Source: Duganella sp. BJB476
Lineage (GTDB): Bacteria > Pseudomonadota > Gammaproteobacteria > Burkholderiales > Burkholderiaceae_D
DNA: 64,000 nucleotides
Direction: 5' to 3'
NCBI RefSeq assembly: GCF_003416895.1
Contig: NZ_QVIO01000002.1
Span: forward strand, 682,001 to 746,000
The notes under the pieces are model-generated. The model did no database searches and was not told where the DNA came from. It was given only the letters and a program-made list of their open reading frames with translations. The translations under genes were made by a program, and so were the position numbers. Positions 34,659-44,011 of this stretch are shown here, one piece after another. Within the stretch, counting starts at the first letter, position 1, and every line of letters begins with the position of its first letter.

Positions 34659-35828
34659 TTATATATTCCTGCTCACCTGGATCGCCCAGTGGTAAGCCTG
34701 CAACTGCGCTTGCCAGTAGGTCTCATGGTCGATGCCGGCCTTGTCCAGACCGGCGCTGTCGTGGCGCTCCACCAGGGCCAACAGTTCGCCCAGCGGGCCG
34801 GCGCGGTCCAGCAGCGCCATCACCACGTCCAGGTCGAGGCTGAGCGCGGCGACGATTTCCGTCATCGGCATGCCCAGCAACACGTCCAGCAGCGAGAACA
34901 CGCCGGCCACGAAGGCCATGTCCTGCTGCTCGCGTTCCCAGCCGAGCGCCTTGCTCAGCCCTTCCATCTGCGAGGCGCGCACCGCCGCCAGCGGCAGCAG
35001 CGGATTGGACATGCCGTCGTCCTGCTGGCGCGCGTACAGCAGCAGCTGCAGCCAGCGCTGCAACTGGCGACGGCCCAGCACGTTGATGGCCTGGCCGAAG
35101 CTATGGATCGGCGAACTGAGCGCGAACGCGGCCGAGTTCACCAGTTTGAGTAAATGGTAGGACAGCGCCGGATCCTGCTTGAGCAGCACTTCCAGCTCGC
35201 GCGAGTCGGCGTCGCGCGCCAGCAGGCCCAGCAGCGCCAGCAGGCGCTTGCGCGAAGTGCCGTCGCCGGCGTTCATGTCTTGCGGCGGATGCATGGCGAA
35301 GTCGCCGGCGAACCAGCTGAAGCCGGCCTTGGCGCATTCGGCGATGCGCTCTTCGCTGCCCATGCCGGTGGCCAGGTGCGGCCCCGGCTGGGCCACCAGC
35401 GCCAGCACCGGCGGCATCGCCAGCGCGGCGTCGACCATCAGCGACTTGGCGCCGCACAGGGTGGCGCCCATGCCGGCCACGCCTTCGACCATGATGCGGT
35501 AGCCGGCGTCGGCATACGAGGACAGTTTCTTTTGCACCGGAATCTCGGCGCAGGCGGCGGCCGGCACGCGCAGGATCACGCGGTTGGGCGGCAGTTCGGA
35601 CAATTGGGACAGTTCCAGCAACGCCGGCTGGGCCACCGGCAGGATGCAATCGAGCGGCGCCAGCGCGGCGAACGCGTCCGGCGTCTTGAGCAAGGTCAGC
35701 GCCGCCTGGAAGGCGTCGCCCGAGTCTGCGGACAATTCAAAAGTCAGTGCCACCCACTCGTTGTGAGCGTTGGACACGGCTTGTAATTCCACCAGTGGAA
35801 ACATGCTAGTTTCAGGCGCAGACATCAA
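34659..35828 (-). CDS. HDOD-domain protein with degenerate EAL-like N-terminus
   Basis: The 389-residue protein resembles CdgJ/YuxH-type signalling proteins. Residues about 10-190 look like a degenerate EAL barrel without the EAL signature. Residues about 195-385 are an HDOD domain ('LLKQDPALSYHLLKLVNSAAF', 'INVLGRRQLQRWL'). HDOD lacks the HD-GYP catalytic pair, so a regulatory rather than enzymatic role is likely. The tight spacing with the PAS-GGDEF-EAL gene suggests a shared c-di-GMP or motility function. Confidence 0.85.
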   Translation of the reverse strand: MMSAPETSMFPLVELQAVSNAHNEWVALTFELSADSGDAFQAALTLLKTPDAFAALAPLDCILPVAQPALLELSQLSELPPNRVILRVPAAACAEIPVQKKLSSYADAGYRIMVEGVAGMGATLCGAKSLMVDAALAMPPVLALVAQPGPHLATGMGSEERIAECAKAGFSWFAGDFAMHPPQDMNAGDGTSRKRLLALLGLLARDADSRELEVLLKQDPALSYHLLKLVNSAAFALSSPIHSFGQAINVLGRRQLQRWLQLLLYARQQDDGMSNPLLPLAAVRASQMEGLSKALGWEREQQDMAFVAGVFSLLDVLLGMPMTEIVAALSLDLDVVMALLDRAGPLGELLALVERHDSAGLDKAGIDHETYWQAQLQAYHWAIQVSRNI

Positions 35829-36094
35829 TATCTCATTGAAGGTTGTGCGCGCAATCTTAGATCAAGCATTGACATTAGGCAATCAATTACCATCCGACAG
35901 TATTGTTATTTTCAATACGACCAGTATAAGACCAATCATCGCGCGCGAAACGTTTACTTTTATACAATTGCAATTACACAACCGGTGCAGGAATATAGCA
36001 GATATTGCCGCACAAACACGCACTGTTAAAAATTGCTTAATAGAATTAGAGCCGATACTCTGTATTTACAACATGATTGCGCCGGCTGCCACGC

Positions 36095-36712
36095 TCACTG
36101 CAGGTGCTGGACCGCGAATCGGATCAGCTCGGCCTGCCCCTCGATGCCCAGCTTGCGCTTGATGTTCAGGCGGTGGGTTTCCACGGTGCGCACGCTGAGG
36201 TCGAGCGCGCGGGCGATCTGCTTGTTCGATTCGCCGTTGGCGATGTGGCGCAGCACCTCGTGCTCGCGCGAGGTCAGCTGGTTGTCCTGGGTGTGCGGCT
36301 GGGCCAGCTGGCGCGCCAGCGCGGCGCTGTAGTAGATGCCGCCGGACATGACGGTCTCGATCGCCACCACGATGTCCTTGCCGGGCGCGTCCTTGAGCAC
36401 ATAGCCGCGCGCGCCGGCCTGGATCGCCTGCGACACGTATTCCAGCTTGTCGTGCATCGACAGGATCAGCACCGCGATGCGCGGAAACGCCTGCTTGAAC
36501 TGGGCCGTGGCTTCGATGCCGTTGGTGCCGCGCATATTGATGTCCATCAGCACCAGGTCGACCTCGCACTGGGCGGCCTGCTCCAGCGCCTCGGCCGCGC
36601 CGCCGGCCTCGGCCACCACCTGGAATTGCGGCATCGCCTCCAGCCGCGCGCGCAGGCCGTCGCGCACCAGGGGATGGTCGTCGACCAGCAGGATTTTGAT
36701 TGTGGCTGTCAT
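36095..36712 (-). CDS. NarL/FixJ-family response regulator
   Basis: The 205-residue protein has a receiver domain (1-120) with the acidic pair 'VDDHP', phospho-acceptor Asp57 in 'LVLMDINM' and a Lys in 'YVLKDA'. A LuxR-type HTH (about 142-200) contains 'LTSREHEVLRHIANGESNKQIA'. It is encoded 26 bp after its sensor kinase. The divergent gene on the other side of the kinase is cstA, which makes cstA a candidate target (inference). Confidence 0.93.
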   Translation of the reverse strand: MTATIKILLVDDHPLVRDGLRARLEAMPQFQVVAEAGGAAEALEQAAQCEVDLVLMDINMRGTNGIEATAQFKQAFPRIAVLILSMHDKLEYVSQAIQAGARGYVLKDAPGKDIVVAIETVMSGGIYYSAALARQLAQPHTQDNQLTSREHEVLRHIANGESNKQIARALDLSVRTVETHRLNIKRKLGIEGQAELIRFAVQHLQ

Positions 36713-36738
36713 ATCGTAATTAATCTTTATAAACTGTA

Positions 36739-38109
36739 TTAACCATTGCCGGCAAAGGCGGTCACCACCGTGCCGTCGCTGGAGGAAGCGATTTCAAAGC
36801 GGCCGCCGATGGCGTCCATCCGCTCCATCATATTGCGCAAGCCGATGCCGTGCTTGGGATGCAGGGCGATGCCCTCGGCGTCGAAGCCGGCGCCGTCGTC
36901 GCGGATGCGCAGGGTGACGCCGCCGTGCTCGCCGGTCAGGCGGATCTCGATGCGGCTGGCGCCGGCGTGCCGCTCGATATTGGTCAAGGCTTCCTGCGCC
37001 ACGCGGAACAGCACGGTGTTGGCGACATCGGGCAAGTCGTCGGTGCAACCCTCCGCCTCGAAGTGTACCGGGGTTCCGCTGCTGAGCGTGTACTCCTGGC
37101 CCAGGTGGTGCAGCGCCGCCGCCAGGCCCAGGTCGTCCAGGATGGCCGGGCGCAGATTGTGCGAGATGCGGCGCACCTCGCCCATCACGTTGTTGAGCTG
37201 GTCCGCCGCGTGCTCGAAGGCCGCCTGCGCCGCCTGCTGCTGCTCGGCCTTGCCGGACGCCAGCCCGGACGTCAGCCGGATGATGCCGGCCTCGATCTGC
37301 AATTTAATCGACACCAGCCACTGGCTGATGCCGTCGTGCAGGTCGCGCGACAGCCGCGCTCGCTCCTCCTCCTGCGATTCGACCACGCGCTGGGCCAGCA
37401 CCTTGAGCTTGGCGTCGGCCACGCGCAGTTCGCTGATGTTGAGCGCCAGCCCGGAACTGGCGACCACCACCGAGGCCGCGATGGCGATGGCGGCGATCCA
37501 CAGCATGGTGTTGTGGATGTTGCCCGATTGCTGGACATCGACCTTGGCCAGCGCCTGGTCGACGTCGTCCAGATAGATACCAGTGCCCAGCATCCAGCCC
37601 CATTTCGGCATCGGGATCACGTAGCCCAGCTTGGCGCCGGATTTGTGGGTGGACGGCTTGACCCACATGTAGCGCTCCAGCCCGCCGCCCGCGCGCGCGC
37701 GCGCCAGCAAGTTCTGGATGGTCGGCTGGCCCTGCTCGTCGCGCATCTCATACAGGTTGCGGCCCACCAGCTCGGGCTGGCGCGGATGCATCAAGGTGTT
37801 GCCCTGCATATCGTAGACAAAGAAATAGCCGTCGTCGCCATAGCTGAGCGAGGACAGGATGCGCTTGGCCTCGTTGCGGGTGGCCTCGTCGTCGCGGCCC
37901 GATTCATACAGGTGGGCGATGGAGTGCGAGGCCAGCGCCACGTAGTGCTTGAGTTCGGCCTCCTTGCTGCTCAGGTAGGCTTGCTGGATGGTCTCGCGCT
38001 GCTGCTGCGCCAGCAGCACCGACTGGTGCCGCACCGCCAGCGCGATGGCGATCAGCGCCAGGATCAGCGGCGTGATGGCCAGGAAGATGACTTTTTGCCG
38101 CAACTTCAT
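36739..38109 (-). CDS. Sensor histidine kinase with single Cache domain (NarX/DegS type)
   Basis: The 456-residue kinase has TM1 at about 8-26, a periplasmic single Cache domain at about 40-195 ('DGYFFVYDMQGNTLMHP', 'YVIPMPKWGWMLGTGIYLDDV') and TM2 at about 205-225. The dimerisation/phosphoacceptor segment 'RLSRDLHDGISQWLV' is HisKA_3, and the C-terminus has HATPase motifs ('NIERHAGAS', 'DDGAGF', 'GIGLRNMMERM'). Cache domains of this type often bind small organic acids. Divergence from cstA, a pyruvate/peptide-type transporter, suggests it senses a related carbon source. Confidence 0.92.
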   Translation of the reverse strand: MKLRQKVIFLAITPLILALIAIALAVRHQSVLLAQQQRETIQQAYLSSKEAELKHYVALASHSIAHLYESGRDDEATRNEAKRILSSLSYGDDGYFFVYDMQGNTLMHPRQPELVGRNLYEMRDEQGQPTIQNLLARARAGGGLERYMWVKPSTHKSGAKLGYVIPMPKWGWMLGTGIYLDDVDQALAKVDVQQSGNIHNTMLWIAAIAIAASVVVASSGLALNISELRVADAKLKVLAQRVVESQEEERARLSRDLHDGISQWLVSIKLQIEAGIIRLTSGLASGKAEQQQAAQAAFEHAADQLNNVMGEVRRISHNLRPAILDDLGLAAALHHLGQEYTLSSGTPVHFEAEGCTDDLPDVANTVLFRVAQEALTNIERHAGASRIEIRLTGEHGGVTLRIRDDGAGFDAEGIALHPKHGIGLRNMMERMDAIGGRFEIASSSDGTVVTAFAGNG

Positions 38110-38256
38110 GACGGTGTCCCGAATTATTCTGTTGCCGCGATTTTACGCCCCCTGCGGCCTGCGGCGACTACGTAGTTGTACCGAGCCATAGTGCGTAGTG
38201 GTGCGCTTGCGGCGGTTATCAGCTTCCTGAATACTGGACATAAGCTGCCAAAGGCT

Positions 38257-38340
38257 GGGGTCAAGTCTGACATTCGGACACGGTCTCTGCCGTAGGAGCA
38301 ACTACGGCAGAGACCGTGTCCGAATGTCAGACTTGACCCC
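38257..38340. repeat. 39-bp perfect inverted repeat (84-bp palindrome) in the cstA leader
   Basis: Arms 38257-38295 and 38302-38340 match perfectly, with a 6-nt spacer. The outer ends read GGGGTCAAGTCTGACATT and its complement. It lies 23 bp before the cstA start, just upstream of the GGAGGA ribosome binding site, and 147 bp from the divergent kinase start. It would form a very stable cruciform or RNA hairpin. No T-run follows. It may be a REP/RAYT-type or MITE-like mobile palindrome, or a regulatory site. Confidence 0.9.
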
Positions 38341-38363
38341 GACTTCAAAACCTTGGAGGAAGC

Positions 38364-40448
38364 ATGAAAACACTACACCACACTGCGCCACCCACGCTGG
38401 CCAGCCGGCTGGGCTGGGCTGCGCTCGCCTTGTGCGGCGCCGCCGCGCTGGGCGTCATCGCGCTCAAACGCGGCGAAGCCATCAGCGCCATCTGGATCGT
38501 CATTGCCGCCGTCTGCGTCTACCTGATCGCCTACCGCTTCTATAGCCTGTTCATCGCCGACAAGGTGTTGGGCCTGGACGCCCGTCGCATGACCCCGGCC
38601 AACAAGCTGAACGACGGCCTCGACCACGTGCCGACCAATAAGTACGTGCTGTTCGGCCACCACTTCGCCGCCATCGCCGGCGCCGGCCCGCTGGTCGGCC
38701 CGGTGCTGGCCGCGCAGATGGGCTATCTGCCGGGCATGCTGTGGATACTGGCCGGCGTGGTGTTTGCCGGCGCGGTGCAGGACTTCATCGTGCTGTTCAT
38801 TTCCATGCGCCGCGATGGCCGCTCGCTGGGCGACCTGATCAAGTCGGAGCTGGGCCAGATCCCCGGCATGATCGCGCTGCTGGGCACCTTCATGATCATG
38901 GTCATCATCCTGGCAGTGCTGGCGCTGATCGTGGTGAAGGCGCTGACCGGCTCGCCGTGGGGCAGCTTCACCGTGATGGCCACCATCCCGATCGCGCTGT
39001 TCATGGGCGTCTACACCCGCTACATCCGCGTCGGCCGCATCGGCGAAGTGTCGATCATCGGCTTCTTCCTGCTGATGGCGGCCATCTTCGGCGGCCAGAT
39101 CGTGCAGGAGAACCCGGCGCTGGCGCCGATGTTCACCTTCACCGGCACCGAGCTGACCTGGATGCTGATCGGCTACGGCTTCGTCGCCTCGGTGCTGCCG
39201 GTGTGGCTGCTGCTGGCGCCGCGCGATTACCTGTCGACCTTCCTCAAGATCGGCACCATCGTCGGCCTGGCACTGGGCATCGTGGTGGTCGCTCCTTACC
39301 TCAAGATGCCGGCGATGACCAAGTTCATCGACGGCACCGGTCCGGTCTGGGCTGGCTCGCTGTTCCCGTTCCTGTTCATCACCATCGCCTGCGGCGCCGT
39401 GTCCGGCTTCCACGCGCTGATCGCCTCCGGCACCACGCCCAAGATGATCGAGAATGAAACCCACGCCCGCTTCATCGGCTACGGCGCGATGCTGATGGAA
39501 TCGTTCGTCGCCATCATGGCGCTGGTGGCCGCCTCGACCATCGAGCCGGGCGTCTACTTCGCCATGAACAGCCCGGCCGCGCTGCTGGGCACCACGGCCG
39601 AGTCCGCCGCACACGCGGTCTCGCAGATGGGCTTCTACATCACGCCGGAAATGCTGGTGCAGACCGCCAAGGATGTCGGCGAGCACTCCATCATCTCGCG
39701 CGCCGGCGGCGCGCCGACCTTGGCGGTGGGCATGGCCCAGATCCTGTCGGGCGTGATCGGCGGCAAAATGATGATGGCCTTCTGGTACCACTTCGCCATC
39801 CTGTTCGAGGCGCTGTTCATCCTGACGGCGGTCGACGCCGGCACCCGCGCCGGCCGCTTCATGCTGCAGGATTTGCTGGGCGCCTTCGTGCCGGCCATGA
39901 AGCAGACCGAGAACGTGTTCGCCAACCTGACCGCGACCGGCCTGTGCGTGGCGGCCTGGGGCTACTTCCTGTACCAAGGCGTGGTCGACCCGCTGGGCGG
40001 CATCAACACCTTGTGGCCGCTGTTCGGCATCGCCAACCAGATGCTGGCGGCGATCGCGCTGATCCTCGGCACCTGCGTGCTGTTCAAGATGAAACGTGCC
40101 AAGTTCGCCTGGGTCACCGTGCTGCCGACCGTGTGGCTGCTGCTGTGCACGCTGACGGCGGGCTTCCAGAAGATCTTCGACGCCAATCCGAAGATCGGCT
40201 TCCTGGCGCACGCCGCCAAGTACCAGGCCGCCTTCGACGAGGGCAAGCTGCTGGCGCCGGCCAAGTCGGTGGCGCAGATGCAGCAGGTGATCTTCAACGA
40301 TTACCTGGATGCGTCGCTGGCCGGCTTCTTCATGATCGTCGTGCTCAGCGTGCTGGCGTTCGGCATCCGCACGGTGCTGGCGGCGCGCGCCTCGGCCCAG
40401 CCGACCGCCAAGGAAAGCCCGATGGTCCTGTCGCCACAGGTGCAGTGA
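38364..40448 (+). CDS. cstA: Carbon starvation protein CstA (peptide/pyruvate transporter)
   Basis: The 694-residue polytopic membrane protein starts after GGAGGA at 38356. Conserved family blocks are present: 'YRFYSLFIADKVLGLD', 'PTNKYVLFGHHFAAIAGAGPLVGPVLAAQMGY', 'DFIVLFISMRRDGRSLG' and 'FPFLFITIACGAVSGFHALIASGTTPKM'. CstA/BtsT proteins import peptides or pyruvate when carbon is scarce. The small YbdD partner overlaps its stop. A Cache-domain two-component system is divergent, reminiscent of BtsSR control of btsT, and the leader holds an 84-bp palindrome. Confidence 0.96.
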   Translation: MKTLHHTAPPTLASRLGWAALALCGAAALGVIALKRGEAISAIWIVIAAVCVYLIAYRFYSLFIADKVLGLDARRMTPANKLNDGLDHVPTNKYVLFGHHFAAIAGAGPLVGPVLAAQMGYLPGMLWILAGVVFAGAVQDFIVLFISMRRDGRSLGDLIKSELGQIPGMIALLGTFMIMVIILAVLALIVVKALTGSPWGSFTVMATIPIALFMGVYTRYIRVGRIGEVSIIGFFLLMAAIFGGQIVQENPALAPMFTFTGTELTWMLIGYGFVASVLPVWLLLAPRDYLSTFLKIGTIVGLALGIVVVAPYLKMPAMTKFIDGTGPVWAGSLFPFLFITIACGAVSGFHALIASGTTPKMIENETHARFIGYGAMLMESFVAIMALVAASTIEPGVYFAMNSPAALLGTTAESAAHAVSQMGFYITPEMLVQTAKDVGEHSIISRAGGAPTLAVGMAQILSGVIGGKMMMAFWYHFAILFEALFILTAVDAGTRAGRFMLQDLLGAFVPAMKQTENVFANLTATGLCVAAWGYFLYQGVVDPLGGINTLWPLFGIANQMLAAIALILGTCVLFKMKRAKFAWVTVLPTVWLLLCTLTAGFQKIFDANPKIGFLAHAAKYQAAFDEGKLLAPAKSVAQMQQVIFNDYLDASLAGFFMIVVLSVLAFGIRTVLAARASAQPTAKESPMVLSPQVQ

Positions 40449-40648
40449 TGCTGGGCGAAATCGCCAAGGCCGGCCGCTATCTCGGACAAAGCATGCGTCT
40501 GATGATGGGCCTGCCGGAATACGACACCTACGTCTCGCACCGGGAAGCCACCCATCCCAACGAGCCGATGATGACGTACGAGGAATTCTTCCGCGAACGC
40601 CAGGAAGCCCGCTACGGCGGCGCGGGCAAGCGCGGCGGTTGCTGCTGA
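40448..40648 (+). CDS. YbdD/YjiX-family CstA partner protein
   Basis: The 66-residue protein overlaps the cstA stop by one base (TGATG). 'MRLMMGLPEYDTYVSHREATHP' and 'MTYEEFFRERQEARYGG' are the family hallmarks, and it ends in a Cys-Cys pair. Family members accompany CstA/BtsT and are needed for transport in E. coli. It has no membrane segment. Confidence 0.93.
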   Translation: MLGEIAKAGRYLGQSMRLMMGLPEYDTYVSHREATHPNEPMMTYEEFFRERQEARYGGAGKRGGCC

Positions 40649-40652
40649 TAAG

Positions 40653-40720
40653 AAGCCTCCCTGTCAGGCAGAACGCGCTCAAGATCGCGCTCTGTCCAGA
40701 CAGGGAGGCTTTTTCTTTTT
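40653..40720 (+). terminator. Terminator of the cstA operon
   Basis: AAGCCTCCCTGTC pairs perfectly with GACAGGGAGGCTT across a structured 33-nt loop and is followed by TTTTCTTTTT. Confidence 0.88.
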
Positions 40721-40792
40721 TGCGGGAACTTTCCGCTTCGTCCGTGTGTCTAACTCCGCTGAGCCGCCTTGTCGGCTATTTCAGGGAGACAC

Positions 40793-41659
40793 ATGTCGCA
40801 TACTTTTTCATACCAACAGGCGTTTGCCCGCAACATCGGCTGGGTTACGCAGGCGGAGCAGTCGGTGTTGCGCGGCAAGCGCATCGCCATCGCCGGCATG
40901 GGCGGCGTCGGCGGCGTGCACCTGCTGACCCTGGCGCGGCTGGGCGTGGGCGCCTTCCACGTCGCCGACTTCGACACCTTCGACATCGCCAACTTCAACC
41001 GGCAGGTGGGCGCCACCATGTCCACGCTGGGCCTGCCCAAGGTAGACGTGCTGGCCGAGATGGCGCGCGACATCAATCCCGAAGTCCAGGTCGTGCGTTT
41101 TCCCGGCGGCGTCAACAGCGGCAACCTGGCGCAGTTCTTCGAAGGCGTGGACTTGTACGTGGACGGCCTGGATTTCTTTGCCTTCGGCGCGCGCCAGGCC
41201 ACCTTTGCCGCCTGCGCGCGGCTGGGCATCCCGGCCATCACGGCGGCGCCGCTGGGCATGGGCACGGCGGTGCTGAACTTCCTGCCGGGACAGATGACGT
41301 TCGAGGAATACTTCGGCTGGGGCTCGCTGCCGGACGAGGAAAAGGCGCTGCGCTTCCTGGTCGGCCTGGCGCCGGCCGGCCTGCACGCGCGCTACCTGGT
41401 CGATCCGTCCAGCATCAACCTGAAGGAACAGCGCGGGCCGTCGACCATCATGGGCTGCGAGCTGTGCGCGGGCGCCGCCGCCACCGAGGCGCTGAAGATC
41501 CTGCTGAACCGGGGCCAGGTCGATGCCGCGCCGCGCGGTTATCATTTCGATGCCTATCGTAACAAGCTGGTCCGCACCTGGCGTCCGGGCGGCCACCGCC
41601 ACCCGCTCCAGCGGCTGACCATGATGCTGGTGAAACGCCGGCGCGGAGACCAATCATGA
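40793..41659 (+). CDS. ThiF/MoeB/E1-like adenylyltransferase
   Basis: The 288-residue protein is placed at the ATG at 40793, with GGGAG upstream; an ATG at 40769 is open but unsupported. It has the nucleotide loop 'GMGGVGG' (about 35-41), 'DFDTFDIANFNRQ' and 'LGLPKVDVLAEM', the ATP-binding and adenylylation residues of the E1 superfamily. One C-x-x-C ('GCELC') is present, so the usual four-Cys zinc site looks incomplete. It overlaps the nitroreductase gene by 4 bp. The combination recalls MoeY-type ThiF-nitroreductase proteins. The partner sulfur carrier or substrate is unknown. Confidence 0.85.
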   Translation: MSHTFSYQQAFARNIGWVTQAEQSVLRGKRIAIAGMGGVGGVHLLTLARLGVGAFHVADFDTFDIANFNRQVGATMSTLGLPKVDVLAEMARDINPEVQVVRFPGGVNSGNLAQFFEGVDLYVDGLDFFAFGARQATFAACARLGIPAITAAPLGMGTAVLNFLPGQMTFEEYFGWGSLPDEEKALRFLVGLAPAGLHARYLVDPSSINLKEQRGPSTIMGCELCAGAAATEALKILLNRGQVDAAPRGYHFDAYRNKLVRTWRPGGHRHPLQRLTMMLVKRRRGDQS

Positions 41660-42756
41660 GCAAGATGGAACAACACCTCGATGCCACGCTGGAGCAGATC
41701 CTCGAGCTGGCGCGCTGGGCGCCCAGCGGCGACAACACCCAGCCGTGGCGCTTTGAAATCCTCGACGCCCGCCGCCTGGTGGTGCACGGCCACGACACGC
41801 GCGACCATTGCGTCTACGACCTCGACGGCCATCCCAGCCAGATTTCGATCGGCGCGCTGCTGGAGACGATGGCGATCGCCGCCAGCACCTACCAGCTGGA
41901 GATGCGTGTCATGCGCCATGTCGAGGCGCCGGAGAGCCGTCCCACCCTCAGCGTCGAGTTCGTGCCGGCGCCGCAGCTGGAGCCCGATCCGCTGGCCGAC
42001 GCCATCCTGCCGCGCAGCGTGCAGCGGCGCCCGTTGAGCCGGCGCCCGCTGACGCCGGCCGAACGCTCCGCGCTGGTGGCCGCGCTGCCGGACGGCTACG
42101 GCGTGCACTGGCTGGAAGGCAGCCAGCGGGGCGCGGCGGCGCGGCTGATGTTCCGCAACGCCAAGCTGCGCCTGACGATGCCGGAAGCCTGGCAGGTACA
42201 CAAGTCGGTCATCGAATGGAACGCCCGCTACAGCGAGGACCGCATCCCCGACCAGGCGCTGGGCGTGGACGCCGCCACCGCCAAGCTGATGCGCTGGATC
42301 ATGCAGCGCTGGCAGCGGGTGGAATTCTTCAACACCTGGCTGGCCGGCACGCTGGCGCCGCGCCTGCAAATGGACCTCATCCCCGGCCTGGCCTGCGCCG
42401 CCCACTTCGTGCTGACCGGGCCGCGCCGGGCCCAGCGCGTCGACGACTACCTGGACGCCGGCCGCGCCATGCAGCGCTTCTGGCTGACCGCCACCGCGCA
42501 GGGCCTGCAACTGCAACCGGAGCTGACGCCGCTGATCTTCTCCCGCTATGTGCGCGAAGGCCGGGTGTTCTCCGGCACGCGCGGCATGCAGCAACGGGCC
42601 GAGGCGCTGGCGCGAGAGGGCGCGGCGCTGGTAGGCCAGGCGACATGGGAGACGGCGGTGTTCATGGGCCGCATCGGCGCCGGTCCGGCGGCGTCGGCGC
42701 GCTCGCTGCGCAAGCCGCTGCGCGAGTTGCTGGTCGGCCCGGCCGGCAAGCCGTAA
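41656..42756 (+). CDS. Nitroreductase-family protein linked to ThiF-like enzyme
   Basis: The 366-residue protein starts in an ATGA overlap with the ThiF gene. 'ELARWAPSGDNTQPWRFEI' is the FMN-binding nitroreductase motif. It is longer than classical nitroreductases and looks like two divergent halves. FMN-dependent chemistry is likely, but the reaction is not known. Tight coupling means the two proteins probably act on one substrate, possibly an adenylated one. Confidence 0.82.
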   Translation: MSKMEQHLDATLEQILELARWAPSGDNTQPWRFEILDARRLVVHGHDTRDHCVYDLDGHPSQISIGALLETMAIAASTYQLEMRVMRHVEAPESRPTLSVEFVPAPQLEPDPLADAILPRSVQRRPLSRRPLTPAERSALVAALPDGYGVHWLEGSQRGAAARLMFRNAKLRLTMPEAWQVHKSVIEWNARYSEDRIPDQALGVDAATAKLMRWIMQRWQRVEFFNTWLAGTLAPRLQMDLIPGLACAAHFVLTGPRRAQRVDDYLDAGRAMQRFWLTATAQGLQLQPELTPLIFSRYVREGRVFSGTRGMQQRAEALAREGAALVGQATWETAVFMGRIGAGPAASARSLRKPLRELLVGPAGKP

Positions 42757-42784
42757 CGGCGTTCTGGACAACGGCGCGCCATCG

Positions 42785-44011
42785 TCAGCCGAGGCCACCG
42801 GCCGCGCGCCGCAGCACCGTATCGAAGCGGGTCGCCACGTCGTAGCGCTGAAACAGCAAGGCCAGCTGGGCCGCCGCCGTCCGCGCCGCCGGCCGCTCCA
42901 GCAAGTCCACCACGGTGCGCCGCAGCGTGTCCTCGTCCAGCCGGTCCGAGCGCAGCAAGGCGCCGGCGCCCATCGCCGCCACCGCCCGCATGTTCAGATA
43001 CTGGTCCAGGTTGCCCGCGATGCCCAGCACCGGCACCCCGGCCGCCAACGCCTGCTGGCTGGTCGGGCTGCCGCCGTTGCAGATCACCAGCTGCGAACGC
43101 CGCGCCGCTTCCTCGCCCGGCAGGTAGTCGGCCACATGAGCATTGTCCGGCGGCTGGCCAGGATCGGCCTGGCCGGCGGTGGCGGCGATCACCCGCACCG
43201 GCAACGCCGCCAGCGCCTGCAGGATCTGCGGCAGCAGCGCGCCCTGCCCCGAGCTGCCCAGCGTGACGTAGATCAACGGCTTGTCCGTCGGCAAAACATC
43301 CCACCAGCCGGGCAAGGCCGTCGGCGGCGACCAGGTCACCGGACCGAGATAAGAGTGATTGGGCGGCAAATCCACCGCAGGGAACATCTCGGGGATGTCG
43401 GGATACAGCACGTAGTCGGCGTCGGCATACACGCTGCGCAAGTCATACCCCAGCGACGGCAGGCGATAGCTGCGCCGCACCCGGTTCAGCGGCCGGCTGT
43501 GCAAGGCGAACGCCAGCGGCCGCACCAGGCGGAACAGCCGGTCCGCCAGCGCGATCGGCAACACCCGCGCCAGCGCGATCGCCGGCACCGTGTAGCGCTG
43601 CGGCACGTAGGGGCTCCAGTAGGCGTTGATCAGGCCGACATACGGCGCTTGCGCCACCCGCGCGCTGACCGACAGCGACAGCCGGAAATCGCCCACCACC
43701 ACATCCGGCCGCACCGCTTGCAGCAGGCGCAGGTCGTCCTCCACATATTGCTGCAGGGTGGCGCTGTCGTACACCGGCTTGCCTGCGGCCAATGCCGCCA
43801 GAAAACGCGCGCTGGAAATGCTGCTCACCGTCCAACTGTTCAGTCTGCTGCCCTGGAGAAAGGCTTCGTAGCCGGGAGCGCAGGCAAAGTGCACGTCGTA
43901 TTGCTGCGGCGCCAGCGTTTGCGCGAGCGCCAGCGGCCGGCCGACGTGGGCCAGCGTGACGGCCTCGGCCACGAACAGGATTTTTTTGCGTTCCATCCTC
44001 CCAGCTTGCAA
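42785..44011 (-). CDS. Glycosyltransferase, UGT/MGT type (GT1, GT-B fold)
   Basis: The protein of up to 408 residues has a likely TTG start at 44011, which has GGGGAGG 4 nt upstream; the in-frame ATG at 43996 has its purine-rich site too close. The N-terminal domain begins 'KILFVAEAVTLAHVGRPLALA'. The C-terminal UDP-sugar-binding segment has 'PLIYVTLGSSG', 'LVICNGGSPTSQQALAAGVPVLGIAGNLDQ', the GT1 signature. The acceptor may be a macrolide-like or lipid molecule. It stands alone, antisense to its neighbours. Confidence 0.88.
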   Translation of the reverse strand: MQAGRMERKKILFVAEAVTLAHVGRPLALAQTLAPQQYDVHFACAPGYEAFLQGSRLNSWTVSSISSARFLAALAAGKPVYDSATLQQYVEDDLRLLQAVRPDVVVGDFRLSLSVSARVAQAPYVGLINAYWSPYVPQRYTVPAIALARVLPIALADRLFRLVRPLAFALHSRPLNRVRRSYRLPSLGYDLRSVYADADYVLYPDIPEMFPAVDLPPNHSYLGPVTWSPPTALPGWWDVLPTDKPLIYVTLGSSGQGALLPQILQALAALPVRVIAATAGQADPGQPPDNAHVADYLPGEEAARRSQLVICNGGSPTSQQALAAGVPVLGIAGNLDQYLNMRAVAAMGAGALLRSDRLDEDTLRRTVVDLLERPAARTAAAQLALLFQRYDVATRFDTVLRRAAGGLG

